This document shows positions 15,236 through 22,145 of a DNA stretch of 35,203 nucleotides, in pieces. Numbering within the stretch: the stretch's first letter is position 1; each line of letters begins with the position of its first letter. This DNA is from Pseudomonas sp. GM80. GTDB lineage: Bacteria > Pseudomonadota > Gammaproteobacteria > Pseudomonadales > Pseudomonadaceae. The stretch lies in contig NZ_AKJD01000170.1 in the NCBI RefSeq assembly GCF_000282515.1, forward strand, positions 1-35,203, given 5' to 3'. Made by a program: the position numbers and the translations under genes. Under the pieces are notes generated by a model. It was not told the DNA's origin. It was given only the letters and a program-made list of their open reading frames with translations, and did not search any database.

Positions 15236-16183
15236 TCAGCGCGCAAACGCTTGTTGGAAAGAGTTGTCGATGATCCCCGCAGTCGCCAACGGTGTCGGCA
15301 GCGCTTTGACCTTGAACAGGAAGTCTGCGGTGCTTTGCAGGTCCGTCGCGGCTTGCTGATCCACCGGCCCGACGGTCATGTGCGCCTGGCGCAGCCAGTG
15401 CCGGGAAACCTGCTGATCGAGATTGGCCTTCTTCGCCCACAGATCGGCGTATTCGTCGGTATGGTTGTCAACCCAGGCCCGTGCCTGCTTCAAACGCCCG
15501 AGAAAATCGGCGATCGCCTCTCGCTTGCTGTCGATCGACGGCGTCGAGGCCGCGATAGCGCTGAGCCCCGGCATCAGGTTTTTGGCAGTGAGAATCGGCC
15601 GTGCGCCGGAGAACAGGATCTGCTGGGAAATGTACGGTTCCCAGACCGGGAAGGCATCGATGCTGCCCTGCGGCAATGCGGCGGCGGCATCGATCGGCAT
15701 CAATTTGACGAAGTCGACATAGTTTTCCGGCAGACCGCCCTGCTCCAATGCGCGCAGCGTCAACTGTTGACTCCACGCCCCCGGCCAATAGGCGACTTTC
15801 TTGCCCTTCAGGTCGGCAATGGTTTGCACCGGCGAGTCCTTCGGCACCAGCAGGGCAATGGTGTCGGGGTTCTGCCGTGAAACACCGATGAGTTTCACTG
15901 GTGCCTGTTTTGCCGCCAGAAACAGAAAGCCCGAGTCTCCGAGAAAGCCCAGATCTAGCGATCCAGCCTGCAAGGCTTCTGCCAGCGGCGCTGCGGCCTG
16001 AAAGTGTTTCCAGTCGACGGTGTAAGGCGCGTCCTTCAAAACCCCGGAGGCTTCCACCGAAGCGCGGATGTTGTAGTAATTCTGATCACCCACGTGCAGG
16101 ACTAACGGCTCGGCGGCGTAGGAAAGTGGTGAGGTAAATAAAGCCGCGGTCAGCGCGCGACGTAGGAAACGGGAAAGCTTCAT
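15236..16183 (-). CDS. ABC transporter substrate-binding protein, sulfonate/nitrate/taurine type
   Basis: A 315-residue periplasmic binding protein of the SsuA/TauA/NMT1-like type. A signal peptide ends near SYAA (residues 1-23). LVLHVGDQNYYNIRASVEASG, DLGFLGDSGFLFLAAKQAPVKL and VPKDSPVQTIADLKGKKVAYWPG-like stretches follow, the last being the family signature. Start ATG 16183 has AGGA seven bases upstream; a frame from 16210 adds nine residues. It is divergent from a second binding protein of the same superfamily and has no permease or ATPase on its own strand. Probable ligands are aliphatic sulfonates or sulfate esters, by family only. Confidence 0.87.
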   Translation of the reverse strand: MKLSRFLRRALTAALFTSPLSYAAEPLVLHVGDQNYYNIRASVEASGVLKDAPYTVDWKHFQAAAPLAEALQAGSLDLGFLGDSGFLFLAAKQAPVKLIGVSRQNPDTIALLVPKDSPVQTIADLKGKKVAYWPGAWSQQLTLRALEQGGLPENYVDFVKLMPIDAAAALPQGSIDAFPVWEPYISQQILFSGARPILTAKNLMPGLSAIAASTPSIDSKREAIADFLGRLKQARAWVDNHTDEYADLWAKKANLDQQVSRHWLRQAHMTVGPVDQQAATDLQSTADFLFKVKALPTPLATAGIIDNSFQQAFAR

Positions 16184-16279
16184 GGCGAGTCCTGCAAAGA
16201 GGGTTTGCATAGACCATAACGCTCTTAATATTTACTTTTGAAATTCGATTAACGCATAAGCTCAGCACCGTCACTATCG

Positions 16280-16315
16280 ACTGTTGGCTGAGCAACAGTG
16301 GCCGTCCACACTGTT
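16280..16315. promoter_or_regulatory. Candidate enhancer (UAS): three ACTGTT half-sites
   Basis: ACTGTT (16280-16285), AACAGT (16294-16299) and ACTGTT (16310-16315) alternate in orientation. They form two overlapping palindromes: CTGTTG-N6-CAACAG (16281-16298) and AACAGTG-N8-CACTGTT (16294-16315). It lies about 70-100 bases upstream of the sigma-54 promoter candidate at 16383-16398, the usual position for an NtrC-type activator. SfnR-like activators are known for sulfur-starvation genes in Pseudomonas, but the cognate protein is not in this window. Confidence 0.5.
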
Positions 16316-16382
16316 TCCCGCACAACACCTGAATTCCCCTCCCAAGCAATAAATCCCCCGTATTCCGGGGCTTTGGCTCACA

Positions 16383-16398
16383 TGGCACAGAGCCTGCA
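16383..16398 (+). promoter_or_regulatory. Candidate sigma-54 promoter for the binding protein/permease unit
   Basis: TGGCACAGAGCCTGCA matches the -24/-12 consensus TGGCACG-N4-TTGCW with invariant GG and GC separated by exactly ten bases; two consensus positions differ. The start point would be near 16410 and the coding start is 16479. Upstream inverted repeats at 16280-16315 fit an enhancer. Confidence 0.6.
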
Positions 16399-16478
16399 AT
16401 ATTCCATTCATGCAGGAAGCATTCGATAAAAATATCTTTTTGGACATAAGAAACCTGTGCCTTCGCCGGAGCGCGCCC

Positions 16479-17459
16479 ATGACATCGTTCTTCCCTCGTA
16501 TCAAGACACTGCTGGCTGCCAGCGCCATTGCCCTGAGCCTGCAACCCATCGCTCATGCCGCCGAAATCGCACCGGCGGAGGTGCACCTTGATTACGCCTA
16601 TTACTCGCCGGTGAGCCTGGTGCTGAAGAATTTCGGCTTCCTCGAAAAGGCCCTGCCCAACACCAAAGTCAGCTGGGTGTTGAGCCAGGGCAGCAACCGC
16701 TCGCTGGAATACCTCAACAGCGGCGGCGTTGATTTCGCCTCCAGCGCCAGTCTCGCGGCAGTGCTGAGCCGTGCCAATGGCAGTCCGATCAAATCGGTTT
16801 ACGTCTACAGCCGCGCCGAATGGACGGCGCTGGTGGTGCGCAAAGATTCGCCGTATCAATCCATCGCCGACCTCAAGGGCAAAAAGATCGCCGCGACCAA
16901 AGGCACCGATCCTTACCTGTTTACCTTGCGCAGCCTGCAACAGGCCGGCTTGAAAAAAGACGACGTCGAACTGGTGCACCTGCAACATCCCGATGGCCGC
17001 ACGGCGCTGGAAAAAGGCGATGTCGACGCCTGGGCCGGCCTTGATCCGCATATGGCCGCCAGCCAGGTGCAGGCGGGTTCGCGCTTGCTCTACCGCAACC
17101 CGGCCTTCAACAGTTACGGGGTGATCAGCGTCACTGAGCAGTACGCCAAGGAGCATCCGCAAACCATCGAGACGGTGATCAAGGCCTACGAACAGGCCCG
17201 CGACTGGGCGCTGAAAAACCCTGACGCGTTCGCCGCCCTGCTCGCCAAGGAATCCGGACTGCCGCTGGACGTGGCCAAATTGCAGCTGTCGCGCACCGAC
17301 CTGAACAGCCCGCAACTGACGACAAACGATGTCAGTGCCTCCAAGGCTGCCGCGCCGATTCTGGTCTCCGAAGAGTTGGTGCGTCGCGGGGTGAATGTCG
17401 ATCAAGTCATCGATCAATTGCTCGACAGCGGTGTGCAGCAAGCCGTCGCCCGCCAGTAA
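16479..17459 (+). CDS. ABC transporter substrate-binding protein, aliphatic sulfonate type
   Basis: A 326-residue periplasmic binding protein of the SsuA/SfnA-like class. A signal peptide is cleaved near AHA-AE (residues 24-28). VHLDYAYYSPVSLVLKNFGF, SNRSLEYLNSGGVDFASSAS and VVRKDSPYQSIADLKGKKIA carry the family patterns for the ligand cleft. ATG 16479 has CGGAG eight bases upstream; the longer frame from 16410 is rejected because it starts before the signal peptide. It is followed by the permease gene after 62 bases containing a strong hairpin, and preceded by a sigma-54 promoter candidate. Sulfur-source scavenging under sulfate limitation is the best reading. Confidence 0.88.
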   Translation: MTSFFPRIKTLLAASAIALSLQPIAHAAEIAPAEVHLDYAYYSPVSLVLKNFGFLEKALPNTKVSWVLSQGSNRSLEYLNSGGVDFASSASLAAVLSRANGSPIKSVYVYSRAEWTALVVRKDSPYQSIADLKGKKIAATKGTDPYLFTLRSLQQAGLKKDDVELVHLQHPDGRTALEKGDVDAWAGLDPHMAASQVQAGSRLLYRNPAFNSYGVISVTEQYAKEHPQTIETVIKAYEQARDWALKNPDAFAALLAKESGLPLDVAKLQLSRTDLNSPQLTTNDVSASKAAAPILVSEELVRRGVNVDQVIDQLLDSGVQQAVARQ

Positions 17460-17473
17460 CCGAACAGCTTGAT

Positions 17474-17502
17474 GACAAATCCGCGCCCGTCGCGGTTTTG
17501 TC
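17474..17502 (+). promoter_or_regulatory. Intercistronic hairpin between binding protein and permease genes
   Basis: GACAAATCCGCG (17474-17485) pairs with CGCGGTTTTGTC (17491-17502) with one mismatch and a five-base loop. It has no T run after it, so it probably does not end transcription fully. Such hairpins after binding-protein genes can protect the upstream message and lower the relative amount of permease message. That role is inferred from other ABC operons. Confidence 0.55.
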
Positions 17503-17521
17503 GTGAGCGGAGCCCGATTTC

Positions 17522-18361
17522 ATGAACAGTCACAGCAAACAGCTGCCCGCGCCACTCGTTGCGCCGCGACGCACGTCGCCCCTTCATCCGACCTGGCAGC
17601 GCCGTTTCAAAGGTCTGGCCTTACCGCTGCTGATCGTTGTCCTGCTGGAAATTATCGTACGCATCGGCTGGCTGCCGTCCTACCAGATGCCCGCGCCCAG
17701 CGAGATCGCCCTGACCCTCACCGACCTCGCCGAAGGCGCCTTGTGGAAGCACATCGGCGCGAGCCTGATTCGCGTGCTGTTGGGCTTCGCCATTGGCGCC
17801 AGTCTGGCGTTGGTATTTGCCGCGTGGGTCGGTTTGAGCCGCGAAGCCGAGGCGTATCTGGAGCCGACGTTCGCCGCCCTGCGCGCAATTCCGAGCCTGG
17901 CCTGGGTGCCACTGTTGTTGCTGTGGCTGGGCATTGATGAAACCTCGAAAATCGTCTTGATCGCCATTGGCGCGTTCTTCCCGGTGTACGTCAACGTCGT
18001 CGCGGCCATTCGCAACATCGATCGCAAACTGGTCGAGGTCGGTCATATCTACGGCTTCAGCCGCCTGCAATTGGTGCGGCGAATCTTGCTGCCCGCCGCC
18101 CTTCCCGGTTTGTTCACCGGGTTGCGCAGCGGCATGAGTCTGGCGTGGATGTTTCTCGTTGCGGCCGAGTTGATCGCCGCCACCAAAGGCCTGGGCTATC
18201 TGCTCAGTGACGGCCGCGAAACCTCACGGCCGGACATCGTACTGGCGGCGATTATCGTGCTGGCCTTGCTCGGCAAGCTCAGCGACGGTGTGCTGGCGGT
18301 GCTCGAACGACGCTGGCTGAAATGGCGCGATACGTTCACCGGTCAGGGCGCACAGGATTGA
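17522..18361 (+). CDS. ABC transporter permease, SsuC/TauC type
   Basis: A 279-residue inner-membrane permease with about six segments after a 30-residue cytoplasmic start. The BPD_transp_1 EAA loop is clear (GHIYGFSRLQLVRRILLPAALPGLFTGLR, quoted here in parts: YGFSRLQLVRRI and LLPAALPGLFTGL). FAALRAIPSLAWVPLLLLWLG is typical of sulfonate and taurine permeases. GGAG lies about nine bases before ATG 17522. An ATPase gene should follow in this family but does not; the next gene is the YedK protein 47 bases on. It must therefore borrow an ATPase encoded elsewhere, or the ATPase has been lost. Confidence 0.9.
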   Translation: MNSHSKQLPAPLVAPRRTSPLHPTWQRRFKGLALPLLIVVLLEIIVRIGWLPSYQMPAPSEIALTLTDLAEGALWKHIGASLIRVLLGFAIGASLALVFAAWVGLSREAEAYLEPTFAALRAIPSLAWVPLLLLWLGIDETSKIVLIAIGAFFPVYVNVVAAIRNIDRKLVEVGHIYGFSRLQLVRRILLPAALPGLFTGLRSGMSLAWMFLVAAELIAATKGLGYLLSDGRETSRPDIVLAAIIVLALLGKLSDGVLAVLERRWLKWRDTFTGQGAQD

Positions 18362-18408
18362 GTGCGAAGAAGCAACTACGCTGAAATTTCCTACCGGAGA
18401 TTCAGCCC

Positions 18409-19089
18409 ATGTGCGGAAGACTCTCGCAGTACCGAGGCATCCACGACTTTGTCGCCGTCCTGAGCATTCCCGATGCGCTGATCAATCATGTCGGCGACGC
18501 GCCATTGGCTCGCTACAACGCTGCACCGACCACCGCACTGGCCGTGCTTCACCAGCAGGGGCAAACGCTTTTCGCCGACAACCTGCGCTGGGGCTGGCGT
18601 CCGCATTGGGCCAAGGATCGCGCCGCGCCAATCAATGCGCGGGTGGAGAAAGTCGCCCATGGCTCGTTCTTTCGCGCGATCTGGCGCCATCGGCTGATCG
18701 TCCCCGTCGACAACTGGTTTGAATGGGTCGATGACGACGACAAAACCCGACAACCCTGGCTGATTCGTCGGGCAGATCAAGGTCCGGTTTTCTGCGCAGC
18801 CATCGGTCAATGTCCTACGCCCGAGGCGCAGGCTCGGGACGACGATGGTTTCGTGATCATCACCGCCGACAGCGTGGGCGGCATGCTCGATATCCATGAC
18901 CGACGGCCAGTGGTGTTTCGCGCAGAATTGGCGCAGGAATGGCTCGACCCGGCGACGCCCGCCGAACGCGCCGAACAAATGCTCTTGTTCGAAGGTGAAA
19001 GCCCTGAGACGTTCGAATGGTACAAAGTCGGTAAAGCAGTCGGTAACTCACGCAATCAGGGCGCCAACTTAATTATTCAGCAAGCCTAA
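18409..19089 (+). CDS. yedK: YedK/HMCES-type SOS response-associated peptidase (SRAP)
   Basis: A 226-residue SRAP-domain protein that forms a covalent cross-link with abasic sites in single-stranded DNA through Cys2. Active-site residues are in place: C2 exposed after Met removal (MCGRLSQ), N76 (PINAR), E105 (WFEW) and H163 (DIHDRRP). WGWRPHWAK and the VPVDNWFEW stretch are family signatures. CGGAG precedes ATG 18409 by about nine bases. It follows the ABC permease by only 47 bases with no terminator, so read-through from that operon is possible, although functionally unrelated. Usual family length is about 220-230. Confidence 0.94.
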   Translation: MCGRLSQYRGIHDFVAVLSIPDALINHVGDAPLARYNAAPTTALAVLHQQGQTLFADNLRWGWRPHWAKDRAAPINARVEKVAHGSFFRAIWRHRLIVPVDNWFEWVDDDDKTRQPWLIRRADQGPVFCAAIGQCPTPEAQARDDDGFVIITADSVGGMLDIHDRRPVVFRAELAQEWLDPATPAERAEQMLLFEGESPETFEWYKVGKAVGNSRNQGANLIIQQA

Positions 19090-19118
19090 ACATCCCCCAA
19101 CCTCCCCCGTTCACTCAT

Positions 19119-19208
19119 GTAGGAGCTGCCGCAGGCTGCGATCTTTTGCCCTTGTTTCTTCATGAGCAAAAGCAAGATCAAAAGATCGCCGCCTGCGGCA
19201 GCTCCTAC
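19119..19208. repeat. REP-type inverted repeat
   Basis: GTAGGAGCTGCCGCAGGCTG at 19119 onward pairs with the inverse ending GGCAGCTCCTAC at 19208, with one mismatch (CGCC for CGCA) inside the right arm. It belongs to the same family as the elements at the window start, at 28853 and at 35125. Confidence 0.85.
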
Positions 19209-19419
19209 CGGTGAGCCGATGGCGTTACAGAGGGTGTTTCATCCTTGAGACAGCTTGAATAAAACAGTCGTTTGAGTGAACTAACCGCCTGTCTGACATT
19301 TCAATCGTCATACATACATTTAGTAGCACTACGGCTAGCATGCGCGCCGCATTTCCGATTGGTATACCAGTTGACCAAAGAGTCAAGAAACCAGGAATCC
19401 ACAACAACTTTTACAAGCC
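19209..19419. other. AT-richer intergenic stretch with two palindromes
   Basis: Together with the REP element, this makes 330 bases (19090-19419) without a clear gene. It holds TGTCTGACA (19290-19298) and TTGGTATACCAG (19359-19370, perfect core TGGTATACCA). The second resembles operators of FadR/VanR-type GntR regulators. No regulator or catabolic gene is adjacent. A 61-residue minus-strand frame (19225-19407) and a 51-residue frame from ATG 19340 lack ribosome binding sites and coding-like codon use. Confidence 0.5.
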
Positions 19420-19707
19420 TTGCAGAGAAATAAGTTGCGCGACGATTTTGCAATCAAACAGGTCAGCGGCCTGGAGTGTGTTTATCTGTCGATGACAGAA
19501 CGCTTTGAACTCGACTGTTTTATCGGCCACTACATCAAGACCCGAAACCTGCGTACCGTTCCCGACATCGAACGCGTCCTGCGCACCACCCTCGCAGGGT
19601 ATCCCGGTCATCCGCCGGTGATGGTCAACGAGCTGAATGCCTGGATCGACAGAACCTTGGGATATCGGGCTTCACACCCCGATTTCACGCAGTTGGACGA
19701 TCTCTGA
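19420..19707 (+). CDS. Hypothetical protein, start uncertain
   Basis: A frame of 95 residues with the best coding look in its second half: ERFELDCFIGHYIKTRNLRT, VLRTTLAGYPGHPPVMVNEL, then NAWIDRTLGYRASHPDF. No membrane segment or signal. TTG 19420, TTG 19435 and ATG 19492 are all possible starts; none has a good ribosome binding site, and the frame stays open upstream to about 19375. Its GC content is lower than that of its neighbours. It ends just before a strong terminator. I cannot name a function. Confidence 0.5.
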   Translation: MQRNKLRDDFAIKQVSGLECVYLSMTERFELDCFIGHYIKTRNLRTVPDIERVLRTTLAGYPGHPPVMVNELNAWIDRTLGYRASHPDFTQLDDL

Positions 19708-19713
19708 CACAAC

Positions 19714-19743
19714 AAAAAGCCCCGCATCTGCGGGGCTTTTTTT
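19714..19743. terminator. Rho-independent terminator, probably bidirectional
   Basis: AAAAAGCCCCGC-ATCT-GCGGGGCTTTTT is a perfect stem followed by more T residues; the A run on the other side serves the convergent small gene at 19755-19901. Confidence 0.92.
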
Positions 19744-19754
19744 ATGGTAACTGG

Positions 19755-19901
19755 TCAAAACTTGCGGTCAGGATCTGAAAGCTCTCTGCCGTCATCGTGC
19801 TTCCAGGTTTGTTCCTTGTGCTTCTCCCGCTCTATTTCTTCTTGCGTCGGCTCATCGTTGTCTTCGCCATCCGGTTCCGGATGATTCTGCTCAGTCGCCA
19901 T
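19755..19901 (-). CDS. 48-residue acidic, hydrophilic small protein
   Basis: A short gene with AGGAGG five bases before ATG 19901 and stop at 19755-19757. The product is very hydrophilic and acidic in its first half (EPDGEDNDEPTQEEIEREK) and charged throughout, ending LSDPDRKF, with no cysteine. It lies just after the AzlD gene (64 bases) on the same strand and just before a terminator, so it may be transcribed with azlCD or alone. The strong ribosome binding site and codon pattern make it a credible gene. Function unknown. Confidence 0.7.
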   Translation of the reverse strand: MATEQNHPEPDGEDNDEPTQEEIEREKHKEQTWKHDDGRELSDPDRKF

Positions 19902-19964
19902 GCTCGCCTCCTGTCACAAGTAAAGGGTCATCTTTACAGCGTAGAACAGTTTTCATCAGTCAAC

Positions 19965-20279
19965 TTACATCCACCAACGCAGTAAAAAGAAGAACGCCAT
20001 GCTCAATAACATGCTGAGCAAGGTATTGCGTGTGTAGATCACCAGGGCAATGGCTACCAGCGAACTAAGCAGATAAGGGTTGTCCCACTGCAGATTCAGC
20101 TGTTTGTCCGGCATGAACACGATCGGCCCGCAAATGGCGGTGAGCATGCCCGGCACCGCAAACCCGAGAAACTGCCGAGCATTGCTGCTCAAACGCACCG
20201 GCAAGCGCGGTTCGAGAAACACGTAACGGTTGAGGAACACCAGCATGCCCATGCCGAATATCACTGCCCAGACCATCAT
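19965..20279 (-). CDS. azlD: AzlD-type branched-chain amino-acid exporter small subunit
   Basis: A 104-residue inner-membrane protein with about four hydrophobic segments (MVWAVIFGMGMLVFLNRYVF, QFLGFAVPGMLTAICGPIVF, NPYLLSSLVAIALVIYTRN, LLSMLLSMAFFFLLRWW). Length, the RQFLGFAVPGML motif and position behind azlC are typical of AzlD. Its ATG (20279) overlaps the azlC stop as ATGA, so the two subunits are translationally coupled. Together they export branched-chain amino acids or analogues such as azaleucine. Confidence 0.88.
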   Translation of the reverse strand: MMVWAVIFGMGMLVFLNRYVFLEPRLPVRLSSNARQFLGFAVPGMLTAICGPIVFMPDKQLNLQWDNPYLLSSLVAIALVIYTRNTLLSMLLSMAFFFLLRWWM

Positions 20280-20974
20280 GCGCGCCCCCGATACAGCTTG
20301 TTGCAGATAAACCCGGCGGTCATGCCCGCCAGCCCCGACAGCACCAGCGCCGAACCCCACTGCCAATAACTGAACAGCACCGAACAGAACAGCGATACCG
20401 CCACGCAAACCACCGTCGGCACGTTACGCACCACCGGCGTGATCAAGGCAATGAAGGTGGCCGCGATCGAGAAATCCAGCCCCAGATGTTCCAGCCCCGG
20501 AATGCTGCTGCCCAAGACGATGCCAGCGAGGGTGAAGAGGTTCCAGGCGATGTAAAACGTCAGGCCGACGCCCAGCGCATACCAGCGATTGAACTGTTGG
20601 CGATCATGCTGACTGGTCAGCGCGAACAATTCATCGGTGAGCAAAAAGCCCAAACCGATCCGCCAACGCCCCGGCAGCGGTGAAATCACCGAGCGCATGC
20701 TCATGCCGTACAACAAATGCTGCGAGGTCAGCAGCAACGTCGTCAGCAGAATCGAGAAAATCCCTGCGCCGCCCTTGAGCATGCCGATCGCCACCAACTG
20801 CGCAGCGCCAGCAAAGACAATGCTCGACAGGCCCTGACCTTGCAGCGGCGTAAGGTTGGCTTCAATCGCCATGGAACCGGCCAACAGCCCCCAGGGCGCG
20901 GTGGCCAGTGACAGCGGCATGATCGCCGCAGCGCCGCGAAGAAACGCACTGCGCGGCATGAGTGAGTCAGACAT
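20276..20974 (-). CDS. azlC: AzlC-type branched-chain amino-acid exporter large subunit
   Basis: A 232-residue inner-membrane protein of the AzlC/YgaZ family. The N-terminal block FLRGAAAIMPLSLATAPWGLLAG and the block LLTDELFALTSQHDR are family signatures, and SSIVFAGAAQLVAIGML lies between them. About five or six membrane segments are visible. ATG 20974 is chosen over a long artificial upstream extension of the frame to 21562. An AAGAG site is close (4-5 bases). It forms an operon with azlD and is divergent from a diguanylate cyclase gene, with a pair of CTTGCAAG palindromes between. Confidence 0.9.
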   Translation of the reverse strand: MSDSLMPRSAFLRGAAAIMPLSLATAPWGLLAGSMAIEANLTPLQGQGLSSIVFAGAAQLVAIGMLKGGAGIFSILLTTLLLTSQHLLYGMSMRSVISPLPGRWRIGLGFLLTDELFALTSQHDRQQFNRWYALGVGLTFYIAWNLFTLAGIVLGSSIPGLEHLGLDFSIAATFIALITPVVRNVPTVVCVAVSLFCSVLFSYWQWGSALVLSGLAGMTAGFICNKLYRGRA

Positions 20975-21049
20975 AACGCTCTTCAACCGAGGAAACAGTC
21001 GCCAACTCTGCCAGTAATGGCTGTTTTTTGGCTTGAACAATCTTGCGCA

Positions 21050-21100
21050 CTTGCAAGAAATCTCCGCAACGTCGCCGTTCATCGGCGTGCTGCTTGCAAG
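21050..21100. promoter_or_regulatory. Two CTTGCAAG palindromes, about four helical turns apart
   Basis: Identical 8-bp palindromes occur at 21050-21057 and 21093-21100, 43 bases start to start, each flanked by a GCGC-containing sequence on the outer side. They lie between the divergent azlC (20974) and cyclase (21158) starts, so they could bind one regulator on the same face of the helix. Function is inferred from symmetry and placement only. Confidence 0.35.
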
Positions 21101-21157
21101 CATTGCGCGCCAACAACATGCTGGCAGCGCATTTTCCCTCCGAGACCGTGCCCCGCC

Positions 21158-22093
21158 ATGACCGCCATCGACAGTGACGTGTACAAGACTCTGCTGGAAT
21201 CGACCAAAGCCATCCCGTGGCGGATCGACTGGAAAACCATGACCTTCAGCTACATCGGCCCGCAGATCGAAACCCTGCTGGGCTGGCAGCAGGACAGCTG
21301 GGTCGGGGTCAACGATTGGGTGGAGCGCATGCACCCGGATGATCGTGATTACGTCGTCGAGTTTTGCGTTTCGCAATCCCGCGCCGGCGTCGATCACGAG
21401 GCCGACTATCGCGCCCTGACCCGCAGCGGTGAGTACGTGTGGATTCGCGACGTCGTGCACGTGGTGCGCAAGGACGGCGAAGTCGAGGCGCTGGTGGGGT
21501 TCATGTTCGATATCAGCGAACGCAAGAAAACCGAAGAACACTTGATCCGCCTGCAAAAGCAACTGGAAGAGTATTCGTTCCAGGACGGCCTCACCGGCAT
21601 CGCCAACCGGCGGATGTTCGACACCGTGCTCGAACGCGAGTGGGTCAGCGCGCAGCGCAGCGGATTGCCGTTGTCGCTACTGATCCTCGATATCGATTAT
21701 TTCAAGCAATACAACGACCATTACGGCCATCTCAAAGGCGACGAATGCCTGCGCCAAGTAGCCAAGACGCTGTCGCTGGCGGCCAACCGACCACGGGATT
21801 TCATTGCACGGATCGGCGGTGAAGAGTTCGTCTGGCTATTGCCGGAAACCGACGCCGAGTCAGCCCGCCTGGTGGCGCGCAAATGCCTGCACCTGATTCG
21901 TCAGCAGCAGATTGCCCACGCGCATTCGCCGGTGTCTTCGCTGGTCAGCCTGAGTCTTGGTGTCGGCACTGCGCAGGCGGCGGTTGGCAGCGATCCCCTG
22001 CCCTTCATCGAACAAGTCGACAAACTGCTCTACCAGGCCAAACACAATGGACGGATGCGCGCCGAGTTTGCCGACTTTCGCAGTGAGCGATAA
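21158..22093 (+). CDS. PAS-GGDEF diguanylate cyclase
   Basis: A 311-residue cytoplasmic protein that should make cyclic di-GMP. A PAS/PAC domain occupies about residues 10-130 (PWRIDWKTMTFSYIGPQIE, WVERMHPDDRDYV, ending VGFMFDISERKKTEE). A short coiled linker leads to the GGDEF domain (about 145-305). The active loop is RIGGEEF and the inhibitory I-site RxxD (RPRD) sits five residues before it, so product inhibition is expected. DILDIDYFKQYND-like metal and substrate residues are intact (LILDIDYFKQYND). There is no membrane segment or signal peptide. ATG 21158 has only a weak ribosome binding site. The PAS ligand is unknown. Confidence 0.92.
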   Translation: MTAIDSDVYKTLLESTKAIPWRIDWKTMTFSYIGPQIETLLGWQQDSWVGVNDWVERMHPDDRDYVVEFCVSQSRAGVDHEADYRALTRSGEYVWIRDVVHVVRKDGEVEALVGFMFDISERKKTEEHLIRLQKQLEEYSFQDGLTGIANRRMFDTVLEREWVSAQRSGLPLSLLILDIDYFKQYNDHYGHLKGDECLRQVAKTLSLAANRPRDFIARIGGEEFVWLLPETDAESARLVARKCLHLIRQQQIAHAHSPVSSLVSLSLGVGTAQAAVGSDPLPFIEQVDKLLYQAKHNGRMRAEFADFRSER

Positions 22094-22145
22094 CGCGCTC
22101 GCTGGCGTAACATAGCGGCCATCGCAACGACGTCAGGGAGACACC

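Noticed and set aside
19225..19407. 61-residue minus-strand frame, and a 51-residue plus-strand frame from ATG 19340
   Set aside because: Neither has a ribosome binding site, and codon use is unlike neighbouring genes. The region looks like regulatory or relic DNA.
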